NCBI RefSeq assembly: GCF_004683965.1 | Contig: NZ_CP038436.1 | Location: forward strand, 2,046,001-2,110,000 | Source of the DNA: Nocardioides seonyuensis | GTDB taxonomy: Bacteria; Actinomycetota; Actinomycetes; Propionibacteriales; Nocardioidaceae | Length of the DNA: 64,000 bases | Direction of reading: 5' to 3' | Part shown: positions 42,381-50,748 of the stretch, in pieces | How positions within the stretch are numbered: the first letter of the stretch is position 1 | Layout of the letters: every line of letters begins with the position of its first letter | Made by a program: the position numbers and the translations under genes | The notes under the pieces: model-generated | Database searches by the model: none | Told to the model about the DNA's origin: nothing | What the model saw: only the letters and a program-made list of their open reading frames with translations

Positions 42381-43205
42381 TCAGCTGGAGCGGCGCATCG
42401 CCCGCACCCCGACGACGAGGCCGAGCGCAGCGACCACCGCGGCGCCGGCGAACCCGGCCGCGACGGTGTCGGCCGGGTAGGTCCCGGCGAAGAGCGCGCG
42501 GACGGCTTCGACGACGTACGTCATCGGGTTGAGGTCGGAGGCCACCTGCAGCCAGCGCGGAGCTCCCTCGATCGGGAGCAGCACCCCGGCCAGCAGCAGG
42601 ACCGGGAAGAGCAGCGTCTGCTGGACGGTCCAGAACATCCAGTCCTGTCCCTTCGACGCGAGCGCCAGGGCGAAGGACAGCGCGCCCACGCCGATGCTGA
42701 AGAGCCCGAGGATCGCGGCTCCCACGAGGACGCCGAGCGGGTGCAGGTCGAAGCTGAACGGCGTCACCACCGCGAGGATGATGACGACCTGCATCAGCAT
42801 CGGGACGACCTCCTTCAGCGCCCGGCCCACGAGCAGGGCGGGTCGCCGAAGCGGTGAGACGAGCTGGCGCTCGTGGGACCCGGTCTGCATCTCCTCCATC
42901 AGGTTGGCGCCGGTGAAGGAGGCCCCCATCAGGCAGGTCATCGCCACGATGCCGGGTACGAACCACTGGAGCGCGGACCCCGACGACCCGGCCGCCAGGT
43001 CGGGCAGCAGCGGTGCGAAGAGGCCGAGGAAGACGAGCGGCTGGATCATCGCGAAGATGACCGCCATCGGCTCGCGCCACACCGGCTTGAGCTCGCGGTT
43101 CATGACGTTGAGGGTGTCGGCGACGAAGCCGGGACGACGTACGGCGGAACCGTCGCTCGTCGGAGCGGACGTCGCCGTGGGTGTGCTCATGGTCGTGGTG
43201 CTCAT
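42381..43205 (-). CDS. ABC-2 type permease (DrrB-like)
   Basis: 274 aa with six hydrophobic segments. The N-terminal 30 residues are Ser/Thr-rich and cytoplasmic. DTLNVMNRELKPVWREPMAVIF, the ABC-2 hallmark NLMEEMQTGSHERQLVSPLRRPALLVGR, and LNPMTYVVEAVRALFAG near the end match the daunorubicin-exporter family. It partners the ATPase encoded just upstream, with a 4-nt ATGA overlap. Likely a drug or lipid exporter. Confidence 0.9.
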   Translation of the reverse strand: MSTTTMSTPTATSAPTSDGSAVRRPGFVADTLNVMNRELKPVWREPMAVIFAMIQPLVFLGLFAPLLPDLAAGSSGSALQWFVPGIVAMTCLMGASFTGANLMEEMQTGSHERQLVSPLRRPALLVGRALKEVVPMLMQVVIILAVVTPFSFDLHPLGVLVGAAILGLFSIGVGALSFALALASKGQDWMFWTVQQTLLFPVLLLAGVLLPIEGAPRWLQVASDLNPMTYVVEAVRALFAGTYPADTVAAGFAGAAVVAALGLVVGVRAMRRSS

Positions 43206-44227
43206 GCTGCGACCTCGCTCTCGGATGCGGTCTGGGAATCGGGCTGATCGGTGGTCTCGGACTCGCGCAGGCTGCGCCCGGTGAGGTCGAGGAAGACGTC
43301 GTCGAGGGTGGGCCGCCGCACCTCGAGCCTGGCGACCGGGACTCCGGCCGCGGCGAGGTCGCCGACCAGCTCCGCGACGAGCTCGGAGCCGGCGGCGACG
43401 CGGAGGCTGACCTCGTCACCTTCCACCTCGACCCGCGACCCGTCGAGGCGTGACGCCCGGGCCGCCGCTGCCCCGGCCGCTTCGGGCGAGCTGAAGCCGA
43501 GGCGCACCAGGTCGCCGAGCCCGGACTTGAGCCGGTGGGCCGTGTCGTCGGCGATCATCCGCCCGTGGTCGACGACGATGACGCGGTCGGCGAGGGCGTC
43601 GGCCTCCTCCAGGTAGTGGGTGGTCAGCACGACCGTGCTGCCGGTCTCGGAGTGCAGCTGCCGCACGAGCTCTTGCAGGTTGGCGCGGTTCTGCGGGTCG
43701 AGGCCCGTGGACGGCTCGTCGAGGAAGAGCACCCGGGGCAGGTGCACCAGCCCCATCGCGATGTCGAGGCGCCGCCGCTGCCCGCCGGACAGGGTGGACA
43801 CCTTCCGGTCCGCGACTGCCCCGAGGTCGAGGCTGTCCACGAGCTCGGCGGCGCGGGCGCGGGCCGCCGTACGCGACAGGCCGTAGGCCCGGCCCTGGCT
43901 GATGAGCTCGTCCCGGCCGCGCTGCTGGTGGCCGGCGCCGTTGCCCTGCCCGACGTAGCCGATGGCGCCGCGCACCTCTCGCTGGCCGGTGACCACGTCG
44001 TGCCCGGCCACGGTCGCCGAGCCGGAGGTCGGCTGGATGAGGGTCGTGAGCATGCGCAGGGTCGTCGACTTGCCTGCTCCGTTGGGGCCGAGGAAGGCGA
44101 CGAGCTCGCCCTGCCCGATCTCCAAGTCGAGGCCGCGGACGGCCTCGACGGTCTGCTTGCGCGTCGTGAAGTGGCGGGTCAGGCCACGGGTCACGATCGC
44201 TGGTCCGGTGTGGTGTGTTCGTGTCAT
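43202..44227 (-). CDS. ABC exporter ATPase (DrrA-like)
   Basis: 341 aa. Walker A LGPNGAGKST, signature LSGGQRRRLDIAMGLVH, Walker B/D-loop VLFLDEPSTGLDP, H-switch LTTHYLEEAD, then the DrrA-type C-terminal domain ending near LEVRRPTLDDVFLDLTG. Start ATG 44227 has TAGCGT (minus strand, 44235-44240) 7 nt upstream. Divergent from the WYL regulator, whose probable operator lies between them. Confidence 0.92.
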   Translation of the reverse strand: MTRTHHTGPAIVTRGLTRHFTTRKQTVEAVRGLDLEIGQGELVAFLGPNGAGKSTTLRMLTTLIQPTSGSATVAGHDVVTGQREVRGAIGYVGQGNGAGHQQRGRDELISQGRAYGLSRTAARARAAELVDSLDLGAVADRKVSTLSGGQRRRLDIAMGLVHLPRVLFLDEPSTGLDPQNRANLQELVRQLHSETGSTVVLTTHYLEEADALADRVIVVDHGRMIADDTAHRLKSGLGDLVRLGFSSPEAAGAAAARASRLDGSRVEVEGDEVSLRVAAGSELVAELVGDLAAAGVPVARLEVRRPTLDDVFLDLTGRSLRESETTDQPDSQTASESEVAA

Positions 44228-44234
44228 GTGGACG

Positions 44235-44240
44235 ACGCTA
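44235..44240 (-). promoter_or_regulatory. -10 box of the DrrA-like gene
   Basis: TAGCGT on the minus strand, 7 nt before ATG 44227. Confidence 0.5.
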
Positions 44241-44255
44241 GGGAGCAATGCGGTC

Positions 44256-44278
44256 AGTTCCTGTCCGCATTGGGAACT
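44256..44278. promoter_or_regulatory. AGTTCC-N11-GGAACT operator candidate
   Basis: Perfect 6-bp inverted repeat whose right arm touches the -10 of the WYL gene and which lies about 16 bp upstream of the ABC -10. It is a likely site for autoregulation and control of the exporter. Confidence 0.5.
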
Positions 44279-44283
44279 ATCTT
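44278..44283 (+). promoter_or_regulatory. -10 box of leaderless WYL regulator gene
   Basis: TATCTT, 6 nt before ATG 44290. Confidence 0.5.
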
Positions 44284-44289
44284 GAGGAC

Positions 44290-45258
44290 ATGAGCACGAG
44301 CGAGCGGATGCTGCGGCTGCTGTCGCTGCTCCAGACCCACCGTTACTGGCCGGGACCCGAGCTGTCCGGGCGCCTCGAGGTGAGCCCCCGGACCCTGCGT
44401 CGCGACGTCGACCGGCTGCGCGACCTCGGCTACCAGGTCGACGCCGTCCGCGGTGCTGCCGGCGGCTACCAGCTGCGGGCAGGGGGCTCGCTCCCCCCGC
44501 TGCTTCTGGAGGACGAGGAGGCCGTCGCGGTCGCGGTCGGCCTGCGCACCGCGGCAGCCAGCGCCGTCGCCGGGGTCGACGACTGGTCGGTGCAGGCGCT
44601 GTCGAAGGTGCTCGCGCTGATGCCGCCCCGGCTGCGCCGGCAGATGGACGCGGTCGCCTCGCAGACGGAGGCGCCGGGCCCGTGGGAGGGCGCTCCGGTG
44701 TTCGACGCCAGCGTCCTCACGACGCTGGCGCAGGCCTGTCGCGACAGCGAGGGCGTGCGGTTCGACTACACCGCACGCGAGAGCGAGACCACCCACCGTC
44801 GCGTCGAGCCGCTGCGCCTCGTCTCCCTCGGCCGCCGGTGGTACCTCGTCGCGTGGGATCGCGACCGCCTCGACTGGCGCAGCTTCCGGCTCGATCGCAT
44901 CGAGTCGCCCGAGCCGACCGGCCAGCGGTTCCGTCCTCGTGACCTGCCTGCCGACGACGCGCTCTCCTTCGTCCGTGACGGCATCCGGCGGATGCCCCAG
45001 CGGTACGCCGTGCGCGTGCGGGTGGCGATGCCGGTCGACGAGCTGGCCCGCCAGGTCGGTCGCTGGGGGGACGTCACTCCTGACGGCGGGGGCTGCGTCC
45101 TGGAGATGAACGTCGACTCCCTCGACTGGCCCGTCATGGTCCTCGCCGGCACCGGCGCGGAGTTCGTCGTGGAGTCACCGCCCGAGCTGGTCGAGTGTGT
45201 CGCCGAGGTCGGTCGGCGGTTCGGCCGGTCAGGCGACCGCCACGACCTCGAGGCCTGA
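44290..45258 (+). CDS. WYL-domain transcription regulator
   Basis: 322 aa. N-terminal winged helix-turn-helix of the DeoR-like HTH_11 type (MLRLLSLLQTHRYWPGPELSGRLEVSPRTLRRDVDRLRDLG) followed by a WYL domain (about 140-220, RRWYLVAWDRDRLDWRSFRLDRI) and the C-terminal WCX extension. Such proteins bind nucleic-acid-type or small ligands through the WYL fold and often control the adjacent operon. Divergent from the DrrAB-like exporter. Its last 30 nt overlap, antisense, the end of the MFS gene. Confidence 0.92.
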   Translation: MSTSERMLRLLSLLQTHRYWPGPELSGRLEVSPRTLRRDVDRLRDLGYQVDAVRGAAGGYQLRAGGSLPPLLLEDEEAVAVAVGLRTAAASAVAGVDDWSVQALSKVLALMPPRLRRQMDAVASQTEAPGPWEGAPVFDASVLTTLAQACRDSEGVRFDYTARESETTHRRVEPLRLVSLGRRWYLVAWDRDRLDWRSFRLDRIESPEPTGQRFRPRDLPADDALSFVRDGIRRMPQRYAVRVRVAMPVDELARQVGRWGDVTPDGGGCVLEMNVDSLDWPVMVLAGTGAEFVVESPPELVECVAEVGRRFGRSGDRHDLEA

Positions 45259-46482
45259 CGCCGTCTCCGGCCACTCCGAGGGTCGTGGCACCGACCTGAT
45301 CGACCGGCTGGCCGTGAGTAGGACCGCCAGCAGCGCGGCCGCGGCGACCAGCGCCGTCATCGTGGTGGTGCCGCCGTGGTGCTCGAGGAGCCAGCCGCCG
45401 AGCAGCGGCGCAAGCGGCATCACCGACATCGAGACGAACTGGCTCGTCGAGGCCACCCGGCCCTGCAGGTGGTCCGGGGTGAGGGCCATCCGGTAGGAGC
45501 TGATGCCGGCGTTGCCGACCGGGTTGAGCAGCAGCAGGAAGAACGTGGACGCGCACGCGGCCCAGGGGCTGGCGTACCAGATGAGGGGCACCAACGGCAG
45601 ACAGCACATCCAGCCGATCGTCACGGTCAGGAGGCCCGTCGGCATCCGGTGGATGAGCGAGGGGGCCAGAGCGGCGCCGATGATGCCGCCGACCCCGGCC
45701 GCGGTCGACACCAACCCGATCTGCGCAGCCGGCACCCCGTCCTGCACCATCCGCAGGATCACCACGAAGAAGATCGCGTTGGTCACCAGGTTGGCCAGGG
45801 CCGCCCAGGCGAGGAGGGTGCGGAAGAACGGGCGGGCCCACATGAAGGCGAAGCCCTCCCGCAGCTGGGTGCGCAACGGCTCCCGGCGGCGGTGTGGTGC
45901 CGAGAGGTCGGTGCGGACGCGGCTGACGGTCGCGCAGGCGATGGCGAAGGTGATCGCGTCCACGGCGAACGGCAGCCACCGGGTGACGGCGTACAGCGCG
46001 CCGCCGAGAGGGCCACCGACCAGCGAGGCGACGTGCTGGCGGGCCTGGTTCTGGCTCAGGGCGGTGGGGAGGTCCTCGGTGCTCACCACGGATCGGATCG
46101 CCGAGGTCTGCGCCGGGTTGAACGCGCCGGCCGCGACCCCGCTGACGAGCGCGACAGCCACCAGGTGGGGAAGCGTCAGCGAGCCGAGCGCTCCCGCGAC
46201 GGCGAGGGAGGTGTAGGCCGCGCAGCCGGTCCCGCTGGCGACCAGCATGATCCGACGGCGGTCGAGCCGGTCGGCGAGCACCCCGGCGGGGAGCAACATC
46301 GCGCACAGCCCGCCGAGGTAGGCCGCCTCGACGAGGGCAGCGACGACGGCCGAGCCGCTCAGGGCGTAGCCGATCAGGGGGAAGACGAACATCGACAGGG
46401 CGCTGCCGAGCTCGCTGACGGTGTCGCCGACCCAGAGGACGGTGAAGTCGCGGTTGCGCGAGAGCTGTCGGTAGCCGGGCAT
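45229..46482 (-). CDS. MFS transporter (MFS_3/enterobactin-exporter type)
   Basis: 417 aa, twelve hydrophobic segments. DTVSELGSALSMFVFPLIGYAL, the motif-A-like loop LLPAGVLADRLDRRRIML, and NQARQHVASLVGGPLGGAL match the MFS_3 drug/siderophore exporter type. ATG 46482 is preceded by TATGTT on the minus strand with 6 nt spacing; an in-frame ATG at 46518 would put the operators inside the gene and is rejected. Probably repressed by the divergent ArsR-type protein. Confidence 0.9.
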   Translation of the reverse strand: MPGYRQLSRNRDFTVLWVGDTVSELGSALSMFVFPLIGYALSGSAVVAALVEAAYLGGLCAMLLPAGVLADRLDRRRIMLVASGTGCAAYTSLAVAGALGSLTLPHLVAVALVSGVAAGAFNPAQTSAIRSVVSTEDLPTALSQNQARQHVASLVGGPLGGALYAVTRWLPFAVDAITFAIACATVSRVRTDLSAPHRRREPLRTQLREGFAFMWARPFFRTLLAWAALANLVTNAIFFVVILRMVQDGVPAAQIGLVSTAAGVGGIIGAALAPSLIHRMPTGLLTVTIGWMCCLPLVPLIWYASPWAACASTFFLLLLNPVGNAGISSYRMALTPDHLQGRVASTSQFVSMSVMPLAPLLGGWLLEHHGGTTTMTALVAAAALLAVLLTASRSIRSVPRPSEWPETASGLEVVAVA

Positions 46483-46483
46483 A

Positions 46484-46531
46484 TGCGCAACATATATTGC
46501 GCAATTACTAGTGCGCAATAGTTCGTGCGCA
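46484..46531. promoter_or_regulatory. Four TGCGCA boxes at exact 14-nt intervals
   Basis: TGCGCA at 46484, 46498, 46512 and 46526; three are followed by A and the second sits in the palindrome TTGCGCAA. The array fills the space between the two divergent start codons and covers both -10 boxes. It is AT-rich between boxes. Confidence 0.75.
46489..46494 (-). promoter_or_regulatory. -10 box of the MFS gene
   Basis: TATGTT on the minus strand, 6 nt before ATG 46482, lying between the first and second TGCGCA boxes. Confidence 0.5.
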
Positions 46532-46537
46532 TTTCGC

Positions 46538-46543
46538 TACGAT
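46538..46543 (+). promoter_or_regulatory. -10 box of the ArsR-type regulator gene
   Basis: TACGAT, 6 nt before ATG 46550 and just after the fourth TGCGCA box. Confidence 0.5.
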
Positions 46544-46549
46544 GAGTCC

Positions 46550-47122
46550 ATGGCCGACCAGAAGCGCGTCAACGACCCGCGCGTGCTGCGCGCGCTCGCC
46601 CATCCGGTGCGCGGGCGGATCATGGACCAGATCGAGGCGTCGGGGCCCGTGCGCGCCGCCGACATGGCGCGCGAGCTCGACATCCCCGCCAACCAGGCCA
46701 GCTTCCACCTCCGCCAGCTCGCCAAGTACGGACTGGTCGAGGAGGCGCCCGAGGAGGCGCGGGACAAGCGGGACCGGGTCTGGCGGGCAGCGTCCTCGGC
46801 CGCGCTCACGGTCAACCTGCGCGAGCTCGCCAAGGCCCCGGGGGGCAAGGTCGCCGTCCGTGCCTTCCGGCAGACCAAGCAGGCGTGGAGCCACCACCTC
46901 GTCGACCGGGCCTTCGACACCGACCGTCCCGAGGGTGACGGGGAGTTCTCCTCCGCAGAGCACGTCCTCAAGCTCACCGACGACGAGGCCAAGCAGCTGC
47001 GGCAGGAGCTCAGCGACCTGGTCGAGTCATGGACCGCTCGAACCCGCGGCCTAGACCCGGAGCGTCGTACCTATGTCCTGCTCGACCTCCTGCAGCCCTA
47101 CCCCACGGACACCGCCGAATGA
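46550..47122 (+). CDS. ArsR-type winged-helix transcription regulator
   Basis: 190 aa. HTH_20/ArsR-like DNA-binding domain at the N-terminus (DPRVLRALAHPVRGRIMDQIEASGPVRAADMARELDIPANQASFHLRQLAKYGLVEE) followed by a roughly 100-residue helical region of unknown role. No metal-binding CxC is seen. It most likely binds the TGCGCA array and represses itself and the MFS gene. ATGA overlap with the downstream hydrolase gene indicates coupling. Confidence 0.88.
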   Translation: MADQKRVNDPRVLRALAHPVRGRIMDQIEASGPVRAADMARELDIPANQASFHLRQLAKYGLVEEAPEEARDKRDRVWRAASSAALTVNLRELAKAPGGKVAVRAFRQTKQAWSHHLVDRAFDTDRPEGDGEFSSAEHVLKLTDDEAKQLRQELSDLVESWTARTRGLDPERRTYVLLDLLQPYPTDTAE

Positions 47123-47850
47123 GGCTGGCCTACGGCGACGACCCGAGCCAGTGGCTGGAGCTCCACCGGCCCGAGGGTGTGAGCCGCGGCCTCGTCGTGG
47201 TGATCCATGGCGGCTTCTGGAAGGCGCAGTACGGCGCCGAGTACGCCGTCCCGCTCGCCGCCGACCTGGTGGCCCGTGGCTGGACCGCTGCGGTCGTCGA
47301 GTACCGCCGCGTCGGCACCGGACCCGGCGGGGGCGGTGGCTGGCCCGCCACCTGCGACGACGTGTCGGCCGCGATCGACCGCGCCGTGGCCGAGACGGAT
47401 CGACCCGATCCCGTGGTGGCGCTGGGCCACTCCGCCGGCGGCCACCTCGCCGCCTGGGCAGCGGCCCGCACCCGCTTCGACCGCTGGGCGGACGCGGCCC
47501 CCGTCACCCACGTGATCGACCAGGCAGGTGTCCTCGACCTCGCCGCCGCCGTCCGCGACGACCTGGGTGACGGAGCGGCGCAGGCCTTCATGGGTGCGAC
47601 GCCGGACCATCCGTCGTACGACCTGGCCGACCCGCTGCGGCAGGTCCCGCTCGACGTGCCGGTGTGGGCGGTGCACGCGCGCGACGACGACACCGTCCCG
47701 TTCGGCCAGGCGGAGGACTACGTCACGGCGGCCCGGCGGGCGGGCGGGGAGGCCTTCCTGGTCGAGGTCGCCGGCGGGCACTTCGGCGTCATCGACCCCG
47801 CCAGCGACGCCTGGGCAGCCGTCGTGGAGGTCCTCGACTCGATCGGCTGA
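47119..47850 (+). CDS. Alpha/beta hydrolase (kynurenine-formamidase/esterase-like)
   Basis: 243 aa. Oxyanion motif HGGFWK, nucleophile elbow GHSAGG, acidic residue probably in RDDDTVPF and histidine in GGHFGVID. The HGGFW...GHSAGGHLAAW pattern is that of the BD-FAE/kynurenine formamidase esterase group. Substrate unknown. It is the second gene of the ArsR-type regulator operon. Confidence 0.85.
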   Translation: MRLAYGDDPSQWLELHRPEGVSRGLVVVIHGGFWKAQYGAEYAVPLAADLVARGWTAAVVEYRRVGTGPGGGGGWPATCDDVSAAIDRAVAETDRPDPVVALGHSAGGHLAAWAAARTRFDRWADAAPVTHVIDQAGVLDLAAAVRDDLGDGAAQAFMGATPDHPSYDLADPLRQVPLDVPVWAVHARDDDTVPFGQAEDYVTAARRAGGEAFLVEVAGGHFGVIDPASDAWAAVVEVLDSIG

Positions 47851-47854
47851 CCTC

Positions 47855-47893
47855 CCGTTGGTCGAGGAAGGACGAAGTCCTGTCACGAGACCA
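47855..47893. repeat. REP-like hairpin repeat
   Basis: AGGAC-GAA-GTCCT core with an imperfect outer stem (GTTGGTCGAGG with TCACGAGACCAC). Same layout as the repeat at 3802-3847 but a different core. It lies between the hydrolase and SCP2-like genes. Confidence 0.45.
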
Positions 47894-47907
47894 CGTCCGG
47901 CCTCGCA

Positions 47908-47913
47908 TACCCT
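47908..47913 (+). promoter_or_regulatory. -10 box of the SCP2-like gene
   Basis: TACCCT, 6 nt before GTG 47920. Confidence 0.5.
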
Positions 47914-47919
47914 CGATCC

Positions 47920-48282
47920 GTGCCTGCCCGACTCAAGGTCCTGAGCCCCGAACAGCTGGAGACCGCTGACACCCGGGCGCTGGTCAAGCACTACCTCGCG
48001 GTGCTGGCCGAGCGCGCGCCCGGCGCCTCCGTCGAGGTGAGGGTCCCGCCCATCGCGGCCGCGCAGGTCATCCCCGGCGTCCGCCACACCCGCGGCACCC
48101 CGCCCGCCGTCATCGAGACCGACCCCGAGACGTGGCTCGACCTCGCGACCGGCCGTACGACGTGGCACGCGGCGTTGTCGGCCGGCTCGGTCCGGGCCAG
48201 CGGCGAGCGCACCGACCTGACGCCGTACCTCCCCCTGGACGGTCCGCGGGACCCGGCGGACGTGGCGACGCCCGACAGGTGA
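47920..48282 (+). CDS. Sterol-carrier-like (SCP2) family protein
   Basis: 120 aa. Resembles the short 'sterol carrier family protein' of actinobacteria: SVEVRVPPIAAAQVIPG, VIETDPETWLDLATGRTTWHAALSAGSVRASGERTDLTPYLPL. It would bind a hydrophobic ligand; actual ligand unknown. In some relatives such a gene sits beside purF. The leaderless start is supported by TACCCT. Confidence 0.8.
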   Translation: MPARLKVLSPEQLETADTRALVKHYLAVLAERAPGASVEVRVPPIAAAQVIPGVRHTRGTPPAVIETDPETWLDLATGRTTWHAALSAGSVRASGERTDLTPYLPLDGPRDPADVATPDR

Positions 48283-48330
48283 GGACTTCCGACCGGTGCG
48301 GCCCGCCGGGGAATGCGGTACGAAGGTTGC

Positions 48331-50748
48331 ATGGCCAGCCTCAGCGACGACCAGGTCCACGAGCTCGACCGCTGGTTCCGCGCGGCCAACTACCTCGCGG
48401 TCGGACAGATCTACCTCCTCGACAACCCGCTGCTCGAGCGGCCGCTCGTCCGGGAGGACATCAAGCCCCGCCTGCTGGGCCACTGGGGCACCACGCCCGG
48501 GCTCAACCTCGTCTGGACGCACCTCAACCGGCTGATCCGGGAGCGCGACGCCGAGGCGATCGTCCTGTGCGGTCCGGGACACGGCGGCCCCGCCGCGGTC
48601 GCCAACGCGTGGCTGGAGGGCACCTACTCGGAGGTCTTCCCGGCAGTCTCGTGGGACAAGGAGGGGATGGGGCTGCTGTTCCGCCAGTTCTCCTTCCCCG
48701 GCGGCATCCCCAGCCACGTCGCACCCGAGACCCCGGGCTCCATCCACGAGGGCGGTGAGCTCGGCTACGTCCTCTCGCACGCCTACGGCGCCGCGATGGA
48801 CAACCCGGAGCTCCTCGTCGCTGCCGTCATCGGCGACGGCGAGTTCGAGACCGGTCCGCTCGCGGCGAGCTGGCACGCGAACAAGTTCGTCGACCCGGTG
48901 CACGACGGAGCGGTCCTGCCGATCCTGAGCCTCAACGGCTGGAAGATCGCCAACCCGACCATTCCGGCGCGCATCCACCGCGACGAGCTGGAGAGCCTGC
49001 TGCGTGGCTACGGCCACCACGTGATCACCGTCGAGGGCGACGAGCCCGCCGACGTGCACCGCCAGATGGCTGCTGCGATGGACGAGGCGCACGCCATGGT
49101 CCGCGAGATCTGGCGTGCGGCGCGCGAGGAGGGCGACCTCGAGCGCCGACCCTGGCCGATGATCCTGCTCGTCACGCCCAAGGGCTGGACCGGACCCGCG
49201 CACGTGGACGGCAAGCCGGTCGAGGGGACCTGGCGGGCGCACCAGGTGCCCCTGGCCGGCACTCGCGACAACGACGAGCACCGCGCGCAGCTGGAGGAGT
49301 GGTTGCGCTCCTACCGCCCCGTCGAGCTCTTCGCGGCGGACGGGCGCCCCGTCGAGCAGATCGTCGGGCAGGCACCGGTGGGCACCCGGCGGATGAGCGC
49401 GAACCCCCACGCCAACGGCGGTCTCCTCAAGCGGCCGCTGCGGCTGCGCGACTGGCGCGCCAGTGCCGTCGAGGTCGAGCGACCGGGCGGGTCGATCCAC
49501 GAGCCGACCCGGGTGCTGGGTCGCTACCTCATCGACGTCGTCCGCGACAACGACGCCACCTTCCGCATCTTCGGACCCGACGAGACCGCCTCCAACCGCC
49601 TCGATGCCGTCTACGAGGTCACCGACAAGGTGTGGGCGGCCGACATCCTCGACGTCGACGAGCACCTCGCCCGCTCGGGCCGGGTGATGGAGATCCTGTC
49701 CGAGCACACCTGCCAGGGCTGGCTCGAGGGCTACCTGCTCACCGGGCGCCACGGCCTCTTCAGCTGCTACGAGGCCTTCATCCACATCGTCGACTCGATG
49801 CTCAACCAGCACGCCAAGTGGCTCAAGACGACGCGCGACATCGAGTGGCGGCCACCGATCGCGAGCCTCAACTACCTGCTGAGCTCACACGTGTGGCGGC
49901 AGGACCACAACGGCTTCTCCCACCAGGACCCGGGCTTCATCGACCACGTCGTCAACAAGAAGGCCGAGGTGGTGCGCGTCTACCTGCCGCCGGACACCAA
50001 CACCCTGCTCTCGACCATGGCCCACTGCCTGCAGAGCGAGCACTACGTCAACGTCGTCGTCTCGGGCAAGCAGCCCAGCTTCGACTGGCTCGACGCCGAG
50101 CAGGCCGACCTGCACTGCGCTCGCGGCCTGGGCATCTGGGACTGGGCCTCCAACGACGGCGGCGACCCCGACGTCGTGGTCGCGGCAGCCGGCGACGTAC
50201 CGACCCTCGAGGCGCTCGCGGCAGTCTCGCTGCTGCGCGAGCACCTGCCGGACCTGCGAGTCCGCTTCGTCAACGTGGTGGACCTGATGCGCTTGCAGGA
50301 CGAGCGCGAGCACCCGCACGGCATGGGCGACCGCGAGTTCGACTCGGTCTTCACCACTGACACCCCGACGGTCTTCGCCTACCACGGCTACCCGTGGCTC
50401 ATCCACCGGCTGACCTATCGCCGGACCAACCACGACAACATCCATGTCCGCGGATACAAGGAGGAGGGCACGACCACCACGCCGTTCGACATGGTGATGA
50501 TGAACGACATCGACCGCTACCACCTCGTCATGGACGTCATCGACAGGGTTCCTGGGCTCGCGTCGCGGGCCGGCGGCGTGCGCCAGCTGATGGTCGACAC
50601 CCGCCGCCGCGCACGGCAGTGGACCCGGACCCACGGCGACGACCTGCCCGAGGTGCGCGACTGGACCTGGGACGCCTCGGCGGGTCCCGCACGGGGCGCG
50701 TCGCCGTCGACCACGGCCGACGGCGACACCGCCGCCGACAACCTCTAG
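48331..50748 (+). CDS. xfp: Phosphoketolase
   Basis: 805 aa. Thiamine-diphosphate enzyme splitting xylulose 5-phosphate or fructose 6-phosphate with phosphate into acetyl phosphate plus an aldose phosphate. [31 protein letters not shown] (TPP/metal motif GDGE), [24 protein letters not shown] and [16 protein letters not shown] are characteristic. Full length. ATG 48331 has GAAGG 5 nt upstream and TACGAA 6 nt upstream as a weak -10. It converges with ackA, overlapping by 4 nt. Confidence 0.96.
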   Translation: MASLSDDQVHELDRWFRAANYLAVGQIYLLDNPLLERPLVREDIKPRLLGHWGTTPGLNLVWTHLNRLIRERDAEAIVLCGPGHGGPAAVANAWLEGTYSEVFPAVSWDKEGMGLLFRQFSFPGGIPSHVAPETPGSIHEGGELGYVLSHAYGAAMDNPELLVAAVIGDGEFETGPLAASWHANKFVDPVHDGAVLPILSLNGWKIANPTIPARIHRDELESLLRGYGHHVITVEGDEPADVHRQMAAAMDEAHAMVREIWRAAREEGDLERRPWPMILLVTPKGWTGPAHVDGKPVEGTWRAHQVPLAGTRDNDEHRAQLEEWLRSYRPVELFAADGRPVEQIVGQAPVGTRRMSANPHANGGLLKRPLRLRDWRASAVEVERPGGSIHEPTRVLGRYLIDVVRDNDATFRIFGPDETASNRLDAVYEVTDKVWAADILDVDEHLARSGRVMEILSEHTCQGWLEGYLLTGRHGLFSCYEAFIHIVDSMLNQHAKWLKTTRDIEWRPPIASLNYLLSSHVWRQDHNGFSHQDPGFIDHVVNKKAEVVRVYLPPDTNTLLSTMAHCLQSEHYVNVVVSGKQPSFDWLDAEQADLHCARGLGIWDWASNDGGDPDVVVAAAGDVPTLEALAAVSLLREHLPDLRVRFVNVVDLMRLQDEREHPHGMGDREFDSVFTTDTPTVFAYHGYPWLIHRLTYRRTNHDNIHVRGYKEEGTTTTPFDMVMMNDIDRYHLVMDVIDRVPGLASRAGGVRQLMVDTRRRARQWTRTHGDDLPEVRDWTWDASAGPARGASPSTTADGDTAADNL

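Noticed and set aside
46484..46531. Short CRISPR-like array
   Set aside because: The repeated unit is only 6-7 nt, with 7-8 nt between; no cas genes. It fits operators between divergent genes.
47098..49812. 904-codon minus-strand open frame over the hydrolase, SCP2 and phosphoketolase genes
   Set aside because: Spans three confident plus-strand genes and has the composition of a GC shadow.
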